Translations under genes and position numbers: made by a program
NCBI RefSeq assembly: GCF_000518265.1
Contig: NZ_JADG01000009.1
Span: 62,001-126,000, forward strand
DNA length: 64,000 bases
Direction of reading: 5' to 3'
Origin: Actinomadura oligospora ATCC 43269
GTDB lineage: Bacteria; Actinomycetota; Actinomycetes; Streptosporangiales; Streptosporangiaceae
Notes under the pieces: model-generated
Told to the model about the DNA's origin: nothing
The model's input: only the letters and a program-made list of their open reading frames with translations
Database searches by the model: none
Shown: piece by piece, positions 25,853-34,817 of the stretch
How the letters are laid out: each line of letters opens with the position of its first letter
Position numbering within the stretch: the first letter of the stretch is position 1

Positions 25853-26614
25853 ATGGCTGCAGACGCCAGGCATCCCTATCCTCTCCGCGGCTGGCCGGAG
25901 CGGAGCCTGCTCGGCACCCTGCCCCCCGCCACCCGTGACCGCCTGCTGGAGCTCGGCACCCGTAGACAGATCGGCAGCGGCGAGACGATCATCACCGAGG
26001 GCGACACCGTCGCCCTCGACGTTTACCTGATCGAGGACGGCAGCGTCAAGATCGTCGGTCACACCGAGGAGGGTGAGAGCGTGCTGCTGTCGATCCGGGA
26101 GACCGGAGACCTGGTCGGCGAGCTCGCGGTGCTGGACGGCAGCCCTCGCCTCGCCAGCGTGACCACCATCCGGCCGTGCGTGGTCCGCCGGATCGGCCAG
26201 GCCCCGTTCCTGAAGTTCCTCGCCTGTAACCCGGACGCGTGGCTGGCGGTGTCCCGGGTCGTCACGGCCAAGCTCCGGAACGCCACCTGGCACCGGGTCG
26301 AGCACGGCAGCTCCCCCACGCAGGTGCGCATCGCGCGCACCCTGCTCCTCCTCGCGCTGCGGCACGGTGAGTTCGGCGCCCTCGACCAGGCGGACGGGCC
26401 GCCCGTCGTGGGGACCGTCGTGCACGGGTTCACGCACACCGACATCGCGAGCCTGGCGGGCCTCAGCCGCGACACGGTACAGCGCGGGATCAGGGAGCTC
26501 AGGCGGGACGGTGTGGTGCACTGGCGGTACAAGGACATGGTGGTCCGCGACTGGGCGGCGCTGCACTCGGTGGCGGGGATCACCGAGATTCCGCCCGAGT
26601 ACGGAATCAGCTGA
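25853..26614 (+). CDS. Crp/Fnr-family transcriptional regulator
   Basis: A 253-aa regulator from the ATG at 25853. Residues ~15-135 form a cyclic-nucleotide-binding fold: IGSGETIITEGDTVALDVYL, then the phosphate-binding-cassette position DLVGELAVLDGSPRLASVT, with GELAVLDGSPRLAS matching the Crp G-E-x-a-l-x-x-x-x-R-x-A pattern including the phosphate arginine. The winged helix is HTDIASLAGLSRDTVQRGIR. It can therefore plausibly bind a cyclic nucleotide. It lies between two proteins with cyclase-like domains and behind a perfect palindrome, suggesting it controls this locus. Confidence 0.9.
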   Translation: MAADARHPYPLRGWPERSLLGTLPPATRDRLLELGTRRQIGSGETIITEGDTVALDVYLIEDGSVKIVGHTEEGESVLLSIRETGDLVGELAVLDGSPRLASVTTIRPCVVRRIGQAPFLKFLACNPDAWLAVSRVVTAKLRNATWHRVEHGSSPTQVRIARTLLLLALRHGEFGALDQADGPPVVGTVVHGFTHTDIASLAGLSRDTVQRGIRELRRDGVVHWRYKDMVVRDWAALHSVAGITEIPPEYGIS

Positions 26615-26685
26615 CCGCACGCCGCCCATAGTGGGGATCGTCCAGCACGAGCCCGGCCCGCACGGGCCCCGGCGCGGAGGATCAG

Positions 26686-27336
26686 ATGCCCGAGTCCGAT
26701 CCCGTACGACGACTCTGCGCGGCCGTCACCGCCGTCCCCGACCAGGACCCCTCCTCAGACGAGAACGCCGCCGACCGGCGGGCCGCCTCCGGCGGGCCGT
26801 CGCACGAACGGCTGGTAGATGTGGTCCGACACGCATGCCTGGCGGCCGGGCTGGATCGGTCGTTCCTCCAGGAGTTCGGCCCGCCGGGCGACCGCGCCGA
26901 ACCTGAGACGCTCCTGCTGGTCCTTCCCGCGGGGGCGAACGAGGCGCGGGTCGTCCGCGACATCACGCACCGGTTGGACGACGCGGCAACGGGGGCCGCG
27001 TCGTCCCCGGCCGGTGCGCCGCGCCTGGTGATCGCGTTCGACCAGGGCCTCACCAGGCTCACCGGGAACGGCTTCGAAGGCACGGTGGTGACCGCGGTCC
27101 ACCGGATGTGCACCGATGCGCGCGCCCGGACGGCACTGACGGTCCACGCCGGCCCCGGCGTCGCGGTCGTGCTGTCCGCCGCGCTCCTGGACGACCTGGC
27201 CCCTCCCGGGCCTGGGGGCCGTGACCTGAGCGCCTTCGCGCCGCTGACGGTCGAGCTGCCGGACCGGCTGATCGCCGCATGGCTGCACGCCCCGGGCCGT
27301 CGTTTCGAGATCCCCGCCCGACCTTCCGAGAAGTGA
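26686..27336 (+). CDS. degenerate nucleotide-cyclase-like domain protein
   Basis: A 216-aa protein with GCGGAGG before its ATG. It aligns in order with the N-terminal domain of the cyclase-TIR protein at 24658: CLAAGLDRSFLQEFGPPGD with AERAGLARRTWFRQPGGD, LLLVLPAGANEARVV with LAVLPAGESEPKTV, LVIAFDQGLTRLTGNGFEG with LRLALHHGVAVPAANGHLG, and VAVVLSAALLDDL with LAVAYSERIFEDA. The first metal aspartate is missing and the GGDGE loop is altered, so catalysis is unlikely. It may be a regulatory partner. Its TGA overlaps the next ATG by one base. Confidence 0.6.
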   Translation: MPESDPVRRLCAAVTAVPDQDPSSDENAADRRAASGGPSHERLVDVVRHACLAAGLDRSFLQEFGPPGDRAEPETLLLVLPAGANEARVVRDITHRLDDAATGAASSPAGAPRLVIAFDQGLTRLTGNGFEGTVVTAVHRMCTDARARTALTVHAGPGVAVVLSAALLDDLAPPGPGGRDLSAFAPLTVELPDRLIAAWLHAPGRRFEIPARPSEK

Positions 27337-30300
27337 TGACGAACGGTCTCCCCAGCCTGCCCCCTCCCCTCTGGCTGCAACGCACGCGTACCGTGGGCGC
27401 GGTCGCCGCCGTCCTCGTCGTCGTGCTGCTCCTCGCGCTTCTCCCGCAGGGGTCCACCAGTCCCCTGCCACCGGGCCGAAGGCCGCCAACCGCCAACACG
27501 CCGGCCGGGGGCGGGGCCTTCCTCGTCTCCTACGGGGACACCGGAGCCCGTCTCGATCGGGCCGATCCGCGCGAGGCGCGGGAGCAGGTCCGCGACTGGC
27601 TACGGGAAGCGTTGGCCGTCCACCTCGGCATGGACGCCCGGAGCTACCGCGACGCGACCTACGACTCGACCCCCGTGCGCGACGAGGGCCTCGCCGACAT
27701 GGCGGACCAGTCCACCGGCCCCGGACGTCCCCTGTACGACGGAGCCAACCGCCGCCTGCACATCCTGGACGAGAAGAACGACCCGAACGCGTCCCGGACC
27801 ATCGGTCAGATCCTTGATCAGTACCGGACCGACCACCGTTCCGACCCCGAGACGGTGCAGGTGCACCGGTACACCGTCGATCCGGCGACGGAAACGGTGG
27901 ACGTGACGGACGGCCCCGCCGAGCCGACCGCGCGCGTGCGCGCCGAGAACGGTTTCACCACCATGCGGGTGGACCGGCCCGACGGCCTGCGCGCGTTCCT
28001 TCAGGGCACGTCCGCCTTCTCATCGCTGCAGGCCAAGAACGGCCAGATCTGGGCGAGCGGCTGGAAGTGGCACAGCGAGGCCCCACCCCTCACCCCGGAG
28101 GACATCGCGGCCCTCCAGCGCGGCTACGCCGATCGCTCGGGGCAATCGCCCGGCTTCTCTATCGATCCGGTGCCGGTGAAGACGGCTGACGACCTTCGCA
28201 CCGCGAACCCGAACATGAGCCGCGCCGCCGCCAGGGCCATCGTCACGGGCAACTGGACGGCACTCGGATTCAACTCCCGCGACGATCTGGAAGCAGCCGT
28301 CAACCGCGCGCTCTTCCGGCAGGGAAACGACCCGAGACTCGCAAGCCTCGGCGTCGGCGGCAACCGGACCCTGCTCTGGGCCCTGGACAGCGCGCTGTCC
28401 CACAAATGGGCCTACCAGAAGGCGCGTTACCTCGGAAAGCTCGACGGTACCGAGGTCGGAATGACGCTCTTCTACACCGACCTCATCGCGAAACTGTGGG
28501 TGAACAACACCGGAAGCGGCATCCCGGACAAAGCGGTGCCCGGCTTCGTTCCCGACCCCAAGGCCACCATCCCCGCAGGACTGTGCACCGTCAAAGCCAC
28601 GCCGAACGTCGGACGGCTGTGGTTCGGGCAGAACGAAACAGGCTTCTCCTACGGCTCCGATCACGTGGACGTCGGGGCCCGCGCCACCCGGGTGTTCATG
28701 AAGAGCAAGGCCGGGAGCGGGGGCGAGATCGACCCGAGCTACGCCTTCGGGCGCGGCCTGCGCTGGTGGGACCGGCACTTTCAGGACGTCGCCGACTACG
28801 AGCCGCAGTATGCGCGGCTCGAGCAGATCATGCGGTGGAGCGGCGCACTCGACTGGCTCACCGCGACCCGGCCCGACACGCACCTGCCGGCCGAACCGCG
28901 GATCCGATCGGACCTGAGCTTCCAGACCTGGTATCAGCACCATGACAAGCTGCGCGAACGGTCGAAGATCACGTTCTTGCGGACGCCGTCCGGCGGGGGT
29001 GAGGGGCTCCTGCATCCGGTGTCCGCATCGTTCTCGCAGTGCGGCCGGATGCTCATCCAAGGGGGCGTCGACCTTGGCCACCGGATGCGCGCGGGACACA
29101 CCGACGACCCCGGGCCCGGGCCGCTACCCGACCCGATGCGCCGCGCCGGATCCTTCGACGAGCCCGCGACGAAGGTGGACGACCAGGGAAACTCTGGCCA
29201 GATCAAGCAGATCTGGCCCGACCCTGGGGGCGGTCCCGTCGAGACCCTGCAACGCACGTTCCGCGCGGGCAGGAACGGCAGCCAGCACGTCGATTCGACC
29301 CGCCGCCGGCGCGAAGACAGCTCATTCGGCCGACTGGGCATCGACGGGACCACGCGCGCCCTCGGCGTCGAAACGCACGTCGACGACGGCGTCCTCACCG
29401 AGAAGGTCAGCTTCCAGGGACACGCCTGGACGCATCTGAAGGCGGTGAGACAGGGCACCTCGATCGTGCTGCACTGGTACTCCGACCTGCTGGAACGCGC
29501 CCGGATCGCTTTGGAACACCGGCAGGACGACGCCGTCGGCGACAACGGCGATCACAACCCGATCAAGATCGGCGGCAAGGGCGACCCGTACCTCGCTCTC
29601 GCCCCCGAGACGGACGGCGGCGGAACGAACCTGCTTCGCTTCGGCAGGAACGTCCACGGGACTCCCCGCCTCTTTCAGGCGCGACTGGGCCCGAAGAGGC
29701 CACGTGGCCCGCCCGGCTGGACCGGGCTGCGCGACGGGACGGCCGACGAGCCGACGCGCGAGATCGCCGGCCCGCCGCCCAGAACAGCCCAGCCGTTGCG
29801 GATCAGAACCCGCGACGGCGAGGCCACCGAGGTGCGGGCGGAGGACGACCGCGTCTGGTACCGCCCTGACGACCCGATGGTGGGGGCCGACGGGAGTGTG
29901 GAAGGCGCCGCGGCCGTCCGAGACTTCACCGAGATCAGGGCCGCGCAGCGGCAGGCGGCGCGGGCCGGGGACGGGCTCCTACGCGGTGAACCGCTCGGAC
30001 CGCACGGCTCCGACGGCGTGGCGCTGGTCGGCACGCACGAGGTGACCGTCGTCCCACCGGACGATCTCTGGGCAGAACGCGTCCGAGCGGCCACCGAATT
30101 CACTCCGTCCACGCCCAAGGACGGCCCGACCTTCGCTGTCCGGGACAACTTCCTCGTCCAACACGCGGGCGGCACGTTCACTCTTCGGCCCGGCCCGAAG
30201 TCGGGCTGGCTGGACAGAATGCCCCACGGCGACAACACCGTACTCGCGGCCGCGAGTCTGGGGGACCGGATTCTCCACAACGGCCTTCTGCCCGCAAACC

Positions 30301-30611
30301 CCTTCCAGCAGCACGTGCCGATCCGCATTTACCATGTCGACGCCGCGCGCACACCTCAGCAGAACTCGTACAACGACGTGCTGCCCCTGCCGGATGAGAT
30401 CAGGGCGAAAATCCAGATCGGTGACCGTCCCGTTCCCGGACAACTGCGGCTGGTGCGGCTCTCCGGGGCCACCCCACGCGCGAACGCCGTACCGTCCGGC
30501 TCGCTCCGACAGGGACCGCTCGTCCTCATCTGCCCCGACGATGACCAGGACTCAGGCTGCCCCGACGACTCGTCGCCGTTGGTCCCGGTGAGTCCCACCC
30601 AGTCTCGGTGA
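27336..30611 (+). CDS. 1091-aa membrane-anchored exported protein, unknown
   Basis: From the ATG at 27336 (one-base overlap with the previous stop). A single N-terminal membrane helix (~residues 22-40, VGAVAAVLVVVLLLALLP) with basic residues before it and an S/P-rich linker after it suggests a type II protein with ~1040 residues outside. It has distinctive segments such as WFGQNETGFSYGSDHVDVG, FGRGLRWWDRHFQDVADYEP and LLHPVSASFSQCGRMLI, but I recognise no catalytic motif or known fold. The C-terminal ~200 residues look beta-rich. It could be an extracellular receptor or effector of the system; nothing in sequence decides. Confidence 0.65.
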   Translation: MTNGLPSLPPPLWLQRTRTVGAVAAVLVVVLLLALLPQGSTSPLPPGRRPPTANTPAGGGAFLVSYGDTGARLDRADPREAREQVRDWLREALAVHLGMDARSYRDATYDSTPVRDEGLADMADQSTGPGRPLYDGANRRLHILDEKNDPNASRTIGQILDQYRTDHRSDPETVQVHRYTVDPATETVDVTDGPAEPTARVRAENGFTTMRVDRPDGLRAFLQGTSAFSSLQAKNGQIWASGWKWHSEAPPLTPEDIAALQRGYADRSGQSPGFSIDPVPVKTADDLRTANPNMSRAAARAIVTGNWTALGFNSRDDLEAAVNRALFRQGNDPRLASLGVGGNRTLLWALDSALSHKWAYQKARYLGKLDGTEVGMTLFYTDLIAKLWVNNTGSGIPDKAVPGFVPDPKATIPAGLCTVKATPNVGRLWFGQNETGFSYGSDHVDVGARATRVFMKSKAGSGGEIDPSYAFGRGLRWWDRHFQDVADYEPQYARLEQIMRWSGALDWLTATRPDTHLPAEPRIRSDLSFQTWYQHHDKLRERSKITFLRTPSGGGEGLLHPVSASFSQCGRMLIQGGVDLGHRMRAGHTDDPGPGPLPDPMRRAGSFDEPATKVDDQGNSGQIKQIWPDPGGGPVETLQRTFRAGRNGSQHVDSTRRRREDSSFGRLGIDGTTRALGVETHVDDGVLTEKVSFQGHAWTHLKAVRQGTSIVLHWYSDLLERARIALEHRQDDAVGDNGDHNPIKIGGKGDPYLALAPETDGGGTNLLRFGRNVHGTPRLFQARLGPKRPRGPPGWTGLRDGTADEPTREIAGPPPRTAQPLRIRTRDGEATEVRAEDDRVWYRPDDPMVGADGSVEGAAAVRDFTEIRAAQRQAARAGDGLLRGEPLGPHGSDGVALVGTHEVTVVPPDDLWAERVRAATEFTPSTPKDGPTFAVRDNFLVQHAGGTFTLRPGPKSGWLDRMPHGDNTVLAAASLGDRILHNGLLPANPFQQHVPIRIYHVDAARTPQQNSYNDVLPLPDEIRAKIQIGDRPVPGQLRLVRLSGATPRANAVPSGSLRQGPLVLICPDDDQDSGCPDDSSPLVPVSPTQSR

Positions 30612-30620
30612 GGAGCCCGA

Positions 30621-33203
30621 ATGGACGTCCCCGACACCCATCCCGTCGCACGGCATTTTCGGGAGGCCGTACGGAAACTCAACGCGGGTGACGTCCCGGC
30701 CGGCGATGCCGCGTTCTCCCGCGCCGTCGAGGCTGCGGGAAGGAACGCGGAGCTGCGGGTGTCGGTGATGGAGGCCCATGTCGTCTGGCTCCAACGCCAG
30801 CAACAGATCGAACTCGCGCAGCGGCGCGCGACAGCCTATGTGGAGGCCGAGTCGGCCGACGCGGTCGGCCTCCGGCTGCTACGCGCCGAGCTGTACACCG
30901 CCCAGGGCGACCACACCAGGGCCGCTTCCGCGGCGGAGACGCTCCTCGCCGAACGCGCCGACCGGCTCACCCCGCACCAGGTGGCGAGGGTGCGACGCAT
31001 CCTCGGACTGGCCGAGGCGAACGCCGGGCACGAGAACCGTGCGCTGGAACTGCTGGACCAGGCGCAGCAGGCGTTCGTCTCCCAGCCGGACTTCGCGTGG
31101 GCCGTCACCGAGATCGCGATGGACATCGCCGCCGTCCGCCTCCGCGCGGGCTACCCGTCCGACCTGGCCTCGGCTCCCCCGCGAACGGTCGCGGACCATC
31201 TGCGGCACGCCGAACGCCTCAGATTCGAATGCCGTTACGAGGACGCCTGGACGGTGCTTCAACAGTCCCTCGGTCTGCCCGGCATGGACCAGGCCATGCA
31301 CTGGCTCGTGCTGCGCGAGTTCATTCTCCTGGCCGTCCTGCTCCGTCTGCCGCACGTCCTCGAACAGCTGGACCCGCTCCTGGACGAGGCGGCAGCGCAC
31401 GCACCCGATGCGACGCTCGCACTGAGGGAGCTGGAACGGCTCCGCACGCCGGGCTCCGTGGACGATCCGTCGCCCGGCCGGCTCGACGGCCGTCTCCAGC
31501 ACGTCCGCCACCTGGTCCGGCAAGAGCGACTGGACGAGGCGACGGAGCGCCTTTGGCGCCTGGCCTCCGAGACGAACAGTCCGCGGGACACGGCGCTCTG
31601 GCGCCTGGCGGCCACCGAGACGCTCTGGAAACGCGTCGAGCTCGCCCCAACGGACCACAGGTCCCTGGACGAATGCATCCTGCACGCCCGGCGGGCGGTC
31701 GAAGAGGCCGGCCAGGCCGACGCTCGGGAGTTCCACATCGAGGCGCTCTGGCGGCTGGGCCACGCGCTCCTCAAGCGCGGCGGCCCCGGCGACGCCGGCG
31801 AGGCGATGCGGCACTGGGTCGAGGCGCGCGAGCGGCAGAGCAAGATCGCGTTGCTCCAGCGCACCGACCGGATCGTGTCCGGGATGCTCGAGACGATGCC
31901 GACCGAGTACGACCACCTGGTCGAGGCGACCGTCACGTTGGCGGAGGACGCGGCGAAACCCCGCGCGGCGGCGGTCGCCGTCGCCGTGGAGGGGGCGCGC
32001 GGAGCGCTGATCCTGCCGATGGTCGTGCCGCCCGGCACATCCGGCGGGGCCCTTCGAGACCTTCCAGGTCCGGGCGACTGGAAGGGCGCGCGGAACTGGG
32101 CCGGGACGGTGGCCGGGGCGCTGGCGATCGACCAGGCGGCCTGGCTGATGCACGCGACGCCCGAACGCGTCCACCATGTACTCATCACCACAGGGTCGTC
32201 CTCGCACGTGTCCCTCTCCTGCGACCGGGACAACTTCAAAACCACCGTCGAGAATCTCGCCATGTCCCACGAGCATCCCGGGAGCTTGGCGACGGCCGTC
32301 CGCGACGGAGGGTTCGAGGCGATGACGGCGGCGCTCGCCAAAGCCCTCGGCATCGAGGCGGCCCTCGAACTCATCCCTTCGCGCGTCCAGAGGATCGCCG
32401 TCGTCGCGGGAGGCGACGTGGCGGACGTGCCGCTCGGGGCTCTCCCGATGCCGACGGGCGAAGGGCCCTTGGGCCTCCGCTACGCGTTGTCGGACCTGCC
32501 CTGCCTGCGGCTGCTCACGCCGCTGCGCGACCGTGCGGCGCGGCGCCGTGGCGACGACATCCTTCTGGTCGATCCCCAGCACGGCGGGCTCACCACCTCA
32601 CGCGCACGAACGAGCGACGCGCTGCTTGGGCCGGAGGCGACACCCCAGCAGCTCGAAGCGTGCCTCGCCCAGCGTCGCCACGACATCGTCCGCATCGACG
32701 CGCACGGCACGCACGACCCCGACAACGCGGACAGATCCTTCCTCGAACTGTCCCCCGCCGGACCGGACGGGAAGCTGACGTCCCGCGAGCTCGCGGCCAT
32801 GGACCTGCGGGGCTGCGGCACCCTCGTCCTCGGCGCGTGCGAGTCGGGCATGTCCCAGAAACTCGGGCGGGACGAGCGGCACGGGTTCGTCCGCGCCGGG
32901 CTGCGCGCCGGAGCGGCCGCCGTCGTGGCGGCACGCTGGATCGCGCTGGACGACGCGGCGGCCCCGCTGCTCGACGTGTTCCAGCACCGCCTGCGCCACT
33001 TGCCGCGTGACCTGGCGCTCCGCGAGGCGTTCCGGGACCTGTGCGCCCTGGACGAGCGGCTGAGCCATCCGGCGCACTGGGCCTGCTGGACGCTCTATGG
33101 CGACGCGGGCCCGCAGACGGCCGCCGGTCCGCTGCGGCGCTGGGTCCGCAGGCACGTCACCGACTCCCTGCCGAGGAGGCACAGTGGTCCCACCCTCCGG
33201 TGA
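30621..33203 (+). CDS. TPR-CHAT caspase-like protease
   Basis: An 860-aa protein. Residues ~10-430 are helical repeats of the TPR type (for example ALELLDQAQQAFVSQPDFAW). The C-terminal ~300 residues are a CHAT domain with the catalytic dyad in place: His695 in RIDAHGTHD and Cys740 in LVLGACESGMS, followed by GLRAGAAAVVAARWIALDDA and HPAHWACWTLYGD. CHAT peptidases act in separase-like cleavage and in bacterial conflict systems such as TPR-CHAT with type III CRISPR. No CRISPR or Cas gene is here. It overlaps the downstream TIR gene by 20 bases and is probably the proteolytic effector of this locus. Confidence 0.85.
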   Translation: MDVPDTHPVARHFREAVRKLNAGDVPAGDAAFSRAVEAAGRNAELRVSVMEAHVVWLQRQQQIELAQRRATAYVEAESADAVGLRLLRAELYTAQGDHTRAASAAETLLAERADRLTPHQVARVRRILGLAEANAGHENRALELLDQAQQAFVSQPDFAWAVTEIAMDIAAVRLRAGYPSDLASAPPRTVADHLRHAERLRFECRYEDAWTVLQQSLGLPGMDQAMHWLVLREFILLAVLLRLPHVLEQLDPLLDEAAAHAPDATLALRELERLRTPGSVDDPSPGRLDGRLQHVRHLVRQERLDEATERLWRLASETNSPRDTALWRLAATETLWKRVELAPTDHRSLDECILHARRAVEEAGQADAREFHIEALWRLGHALLKRGGPGDAGEAMRHWVEARERQSKIALLQRTDRIVSGMLETMPTEYDHLVEATVTLAEDAAKPRAAAVAVAVEGARGALILPMVVPPGTSGGALRDLPGPGDWKGARNWAGTVAGALAIDQAAWLMHATPERVHHVLITTGSSSHVSLSCDRDNFKTTVENLAMSHEHPGSLATAVRDGGFEAMTAALAKALGIEAALELIPSRVQRIAVVAGGDVADVPLGALPMPTGEGPLGLRYALSDLPCLRLLTPLRDRAARRRGDDILLVDPQHGGLTTSRARTSDALLGPEATPQQLEACLAQRRHDIVRIDAHGTHDPDNADRSFLELSPAGPDGKLTSRELAAMDLRGCGTLVLGACESGMSQKLGRDERHGFVRAGLRAGAAAVVAARWIALDDAAAPLLDVFQHRLRHLPRDLALREAFRDLCALDERLSHPAHWACWTLYGDAGPQTAAGPLRRWVRRHVTDSLPRRHSGPTLR

Positions 33204-34062
33204 CCGGCGGAGCGTCCCGCAGGTCTTCCTGTGCTACGCCGACGCCAACCAGAGGACCGCCGAACGGCTCTATGAGCATCTGCGGCGCGAGGGCATCCAA
33301 GTGTTCCGCCCGAACCACGATCTCCTCCCCGGCGACCAGATCGTGAGCACGGTCGAGGCCCGAATCGTCGCGTCCGACTACTTCCTGCTGGTGTGGTCGC
33401 GGGCTTGCCCCGGCGAGTCATGGGTGCAGGACCTGTGGAGCGCGGGCCTGATGATCAACGAGAGGCGCGGCTTCCTGGTCGTGCTCCGGGTGGACGACAG
33501 CCCGGTCCCGAAGCTGCTCACGGCCCGCCGCCGGCTCGACGCGTTCACCGGATGGGACACCGCCGTCGCGGAGCTGGTCGGGGCCTGGAGCCGCGACCGT
33601 GGCCTCCGGCTTCCCGTCCTGCCCGTCCCTGCCCCGGACGGGTCATGGCCCCACGCCGCGTGCACGATCTACATTCGCAATCGGGCCTTCGACGTCTCGC
33701 ACGTCATCGCAATTCCGGACGCGGTCACCGGCACGGCGCTGTACGGCCAGGTCCACGCGGAACTCGCACTGCCGGACGAGATCAGCGAACTGGACGGGCG
33801 CATTGGCCTGCGCTTCACCTACGCGCTACTCAAGGACGAACGCCCACTGCCCTCCGGCCCCCTGGACGAGCACGGCATAGGTGAGGGCGCGATCGTGGAC
33901 CTGGAGGTCAGGGCGCGGCCCTTCGGCCCGTCCGACGGAGGACCGACGGACGGAGATCCGCTCGGCCCATACCGGACGGATCCGGACCCGTGCGATCCAG
34001 GCATGGGCCCCGCCACGGCACAGAAGCTCCTGGAGCGCGCGTTCCGTCACCTCTTCCCCTGA
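33184..34062 (+). CDS. TIR domain fused to ubiquitin-like beta-grasp domain
   Basis: A 292-aa protein from the GTG at 33184, with GAGGAGG upstream. Residues ~12-145 are a TIR domain: VFLCYADANQRTAERLYEHL, EGIQVFRPNHDLLPGDQIV, DYFLLVWSRACPGESW. Where NAD-cleaving TIRs carry a glutamate after the tryptophan, this one reads W80-V-Q-D83, so NADase activity is uncertain. Residues ~158-247 (TIYIRNRAFDV to VDLEVRARP) have the strand pattern of a ubiquitin-like fold, with LLKDERPLPSGPLDEHGIG mirroring the ubiquitin G-x-x-L-x-D-x-x-T-L...I region. A short acidic tail follows. Last gene of the run. Confidence 0.7.
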   Translation: MVPPSGDRRSVPQVFLCYADANQRTAERLYEHLRREGIQVFRPNHDLLPGDQIVSTVEARIVASDYFLLVWSRACPGESWVQDLWSAGLMINERRGFLVVLRVDDSPVPKLLTARRRLDAFTGWDTAVAELVGAWSRDRGLRLPVLPVPAPDGSWPHAACTIYIRNRAFDVSHVIAIPDAVTGTALYGQVHAELALPDEISELDGRIGLRFTYALLKDERPLPSGPLDEHGIGEGAIVDLEVRARPFGPSDGGPTDGDPLGPYRTDPDPCDPGMGPATAQKLLERAFRHLFP

Positions 34063-34139
34063 GGACGTCAAGCGGCGTGGTCCAAGCCCATGACGCTAGC
34101 AACGAGTATCGGGGCGCGTGGAAGGGGCGGCCAGGGTCG

Positions 34140-34817
34140 CTAGCGGGGGGACCAGGAGTACTCGTGTTCGGGGCGGCCGGTGGCTCCGTAGCGGAGGGCC
34201 ACGTGGACGCGGCCTCGCTGGGCGAGGCTCGCGAGGTAGCGCTGGGCGGTGGCGCGGGAGATGCCGACGTCCTCGGCGACCTCGGCGGCCGAGCGGGGGA
34301 CGCCCGCGCGGCGGAGGGCCTCGGCGACGAGCTGGGCGGTGACCGGGGTGCGTCCGGACGGGCGGGCCGAGCCGGTGGTCAGGGGGGCGGTGAGTTCGCG
34401 GAGGGCGGCGTCGACGGCGTCCTGGGTGAGTTCGCCGGGGCCCGCGAGGGCGCGGCGGTAGCGGGCGTAACCCGCGAGCCGGGCGGTGAGGGCCTCGGCG
34501 GCGAAGGGTTTGACCAGGTAGTGCAGGGCGCCCTGGCCGAGGGCGGCGCGGACGGAGGCGGGGTCGTTGGCGGCCGTCGCCATGATCACGTCGGCGTCGA
34601 GGCCGGGCAGGAGGCTCAGGCCGGACGCGTCGGGGAGGTAGACGTCGAGCAGGACGAGGTCGGGGTCCAGTTCGACGGCGAGTTCGCGGGCGCGGGTGGC
34701 GCTGTGCGCGGTCCCGCAGACCTGGAACCCGTCGACGGACGCGACGAACCCGGCGTGGACCTGGGCGACCCGGAAGTCGTCGTCCACCACGAGTACGCGG
34801 AAGTCCCGGTCGGTCAT
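34140..34817 (-). CDS. CitB/DcuR-type response regulator
   Basis: A 225-aa regulator. Receiver domain ~1-120: acidic pocket VLVVDDDFRVAQVH, phospho-acceptor Asp in LVLLDVYLP, and the Lys in HYLVKPF. The C-terminus has a winged helix with AAEVAEDVGISRATAQRYLA, the layout of CitB/DpiA/DcuR regulators of carboxylate use. It overlaps the 3' end of the sensor kinase gene by four bases, so the pair is co-translated. The target is probably the divergent transporter operon that starts at 36624. Confidence 0.9.
   Translation of the reverse strand: MTDRDFRVLVVDDDFRVAQVHAGFVASVDGFQVCGTAHSATRARELAVELDPDLVLLDVYLPDASGLSLLPGLDADVIMATAANDPASVRAALGQGALHYLVKPFAAEALTARLAGYARYRRALAGPGELTQDAVDAALRELTAPLTTGSARPSGRTPVTAQLVAEALRRAGVPRSAAEVAEDVGISRATAQRYLASLAQRGRVHVALRYGATGRPEHEYSWSPR

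Noticed and set aside
30621-33203. TPR-CHAT as evidence for a type III CRISPR (Craspase) locus
   Set aside because: No Cas7-like effector, Cas10 or array is present anywhere in the window.
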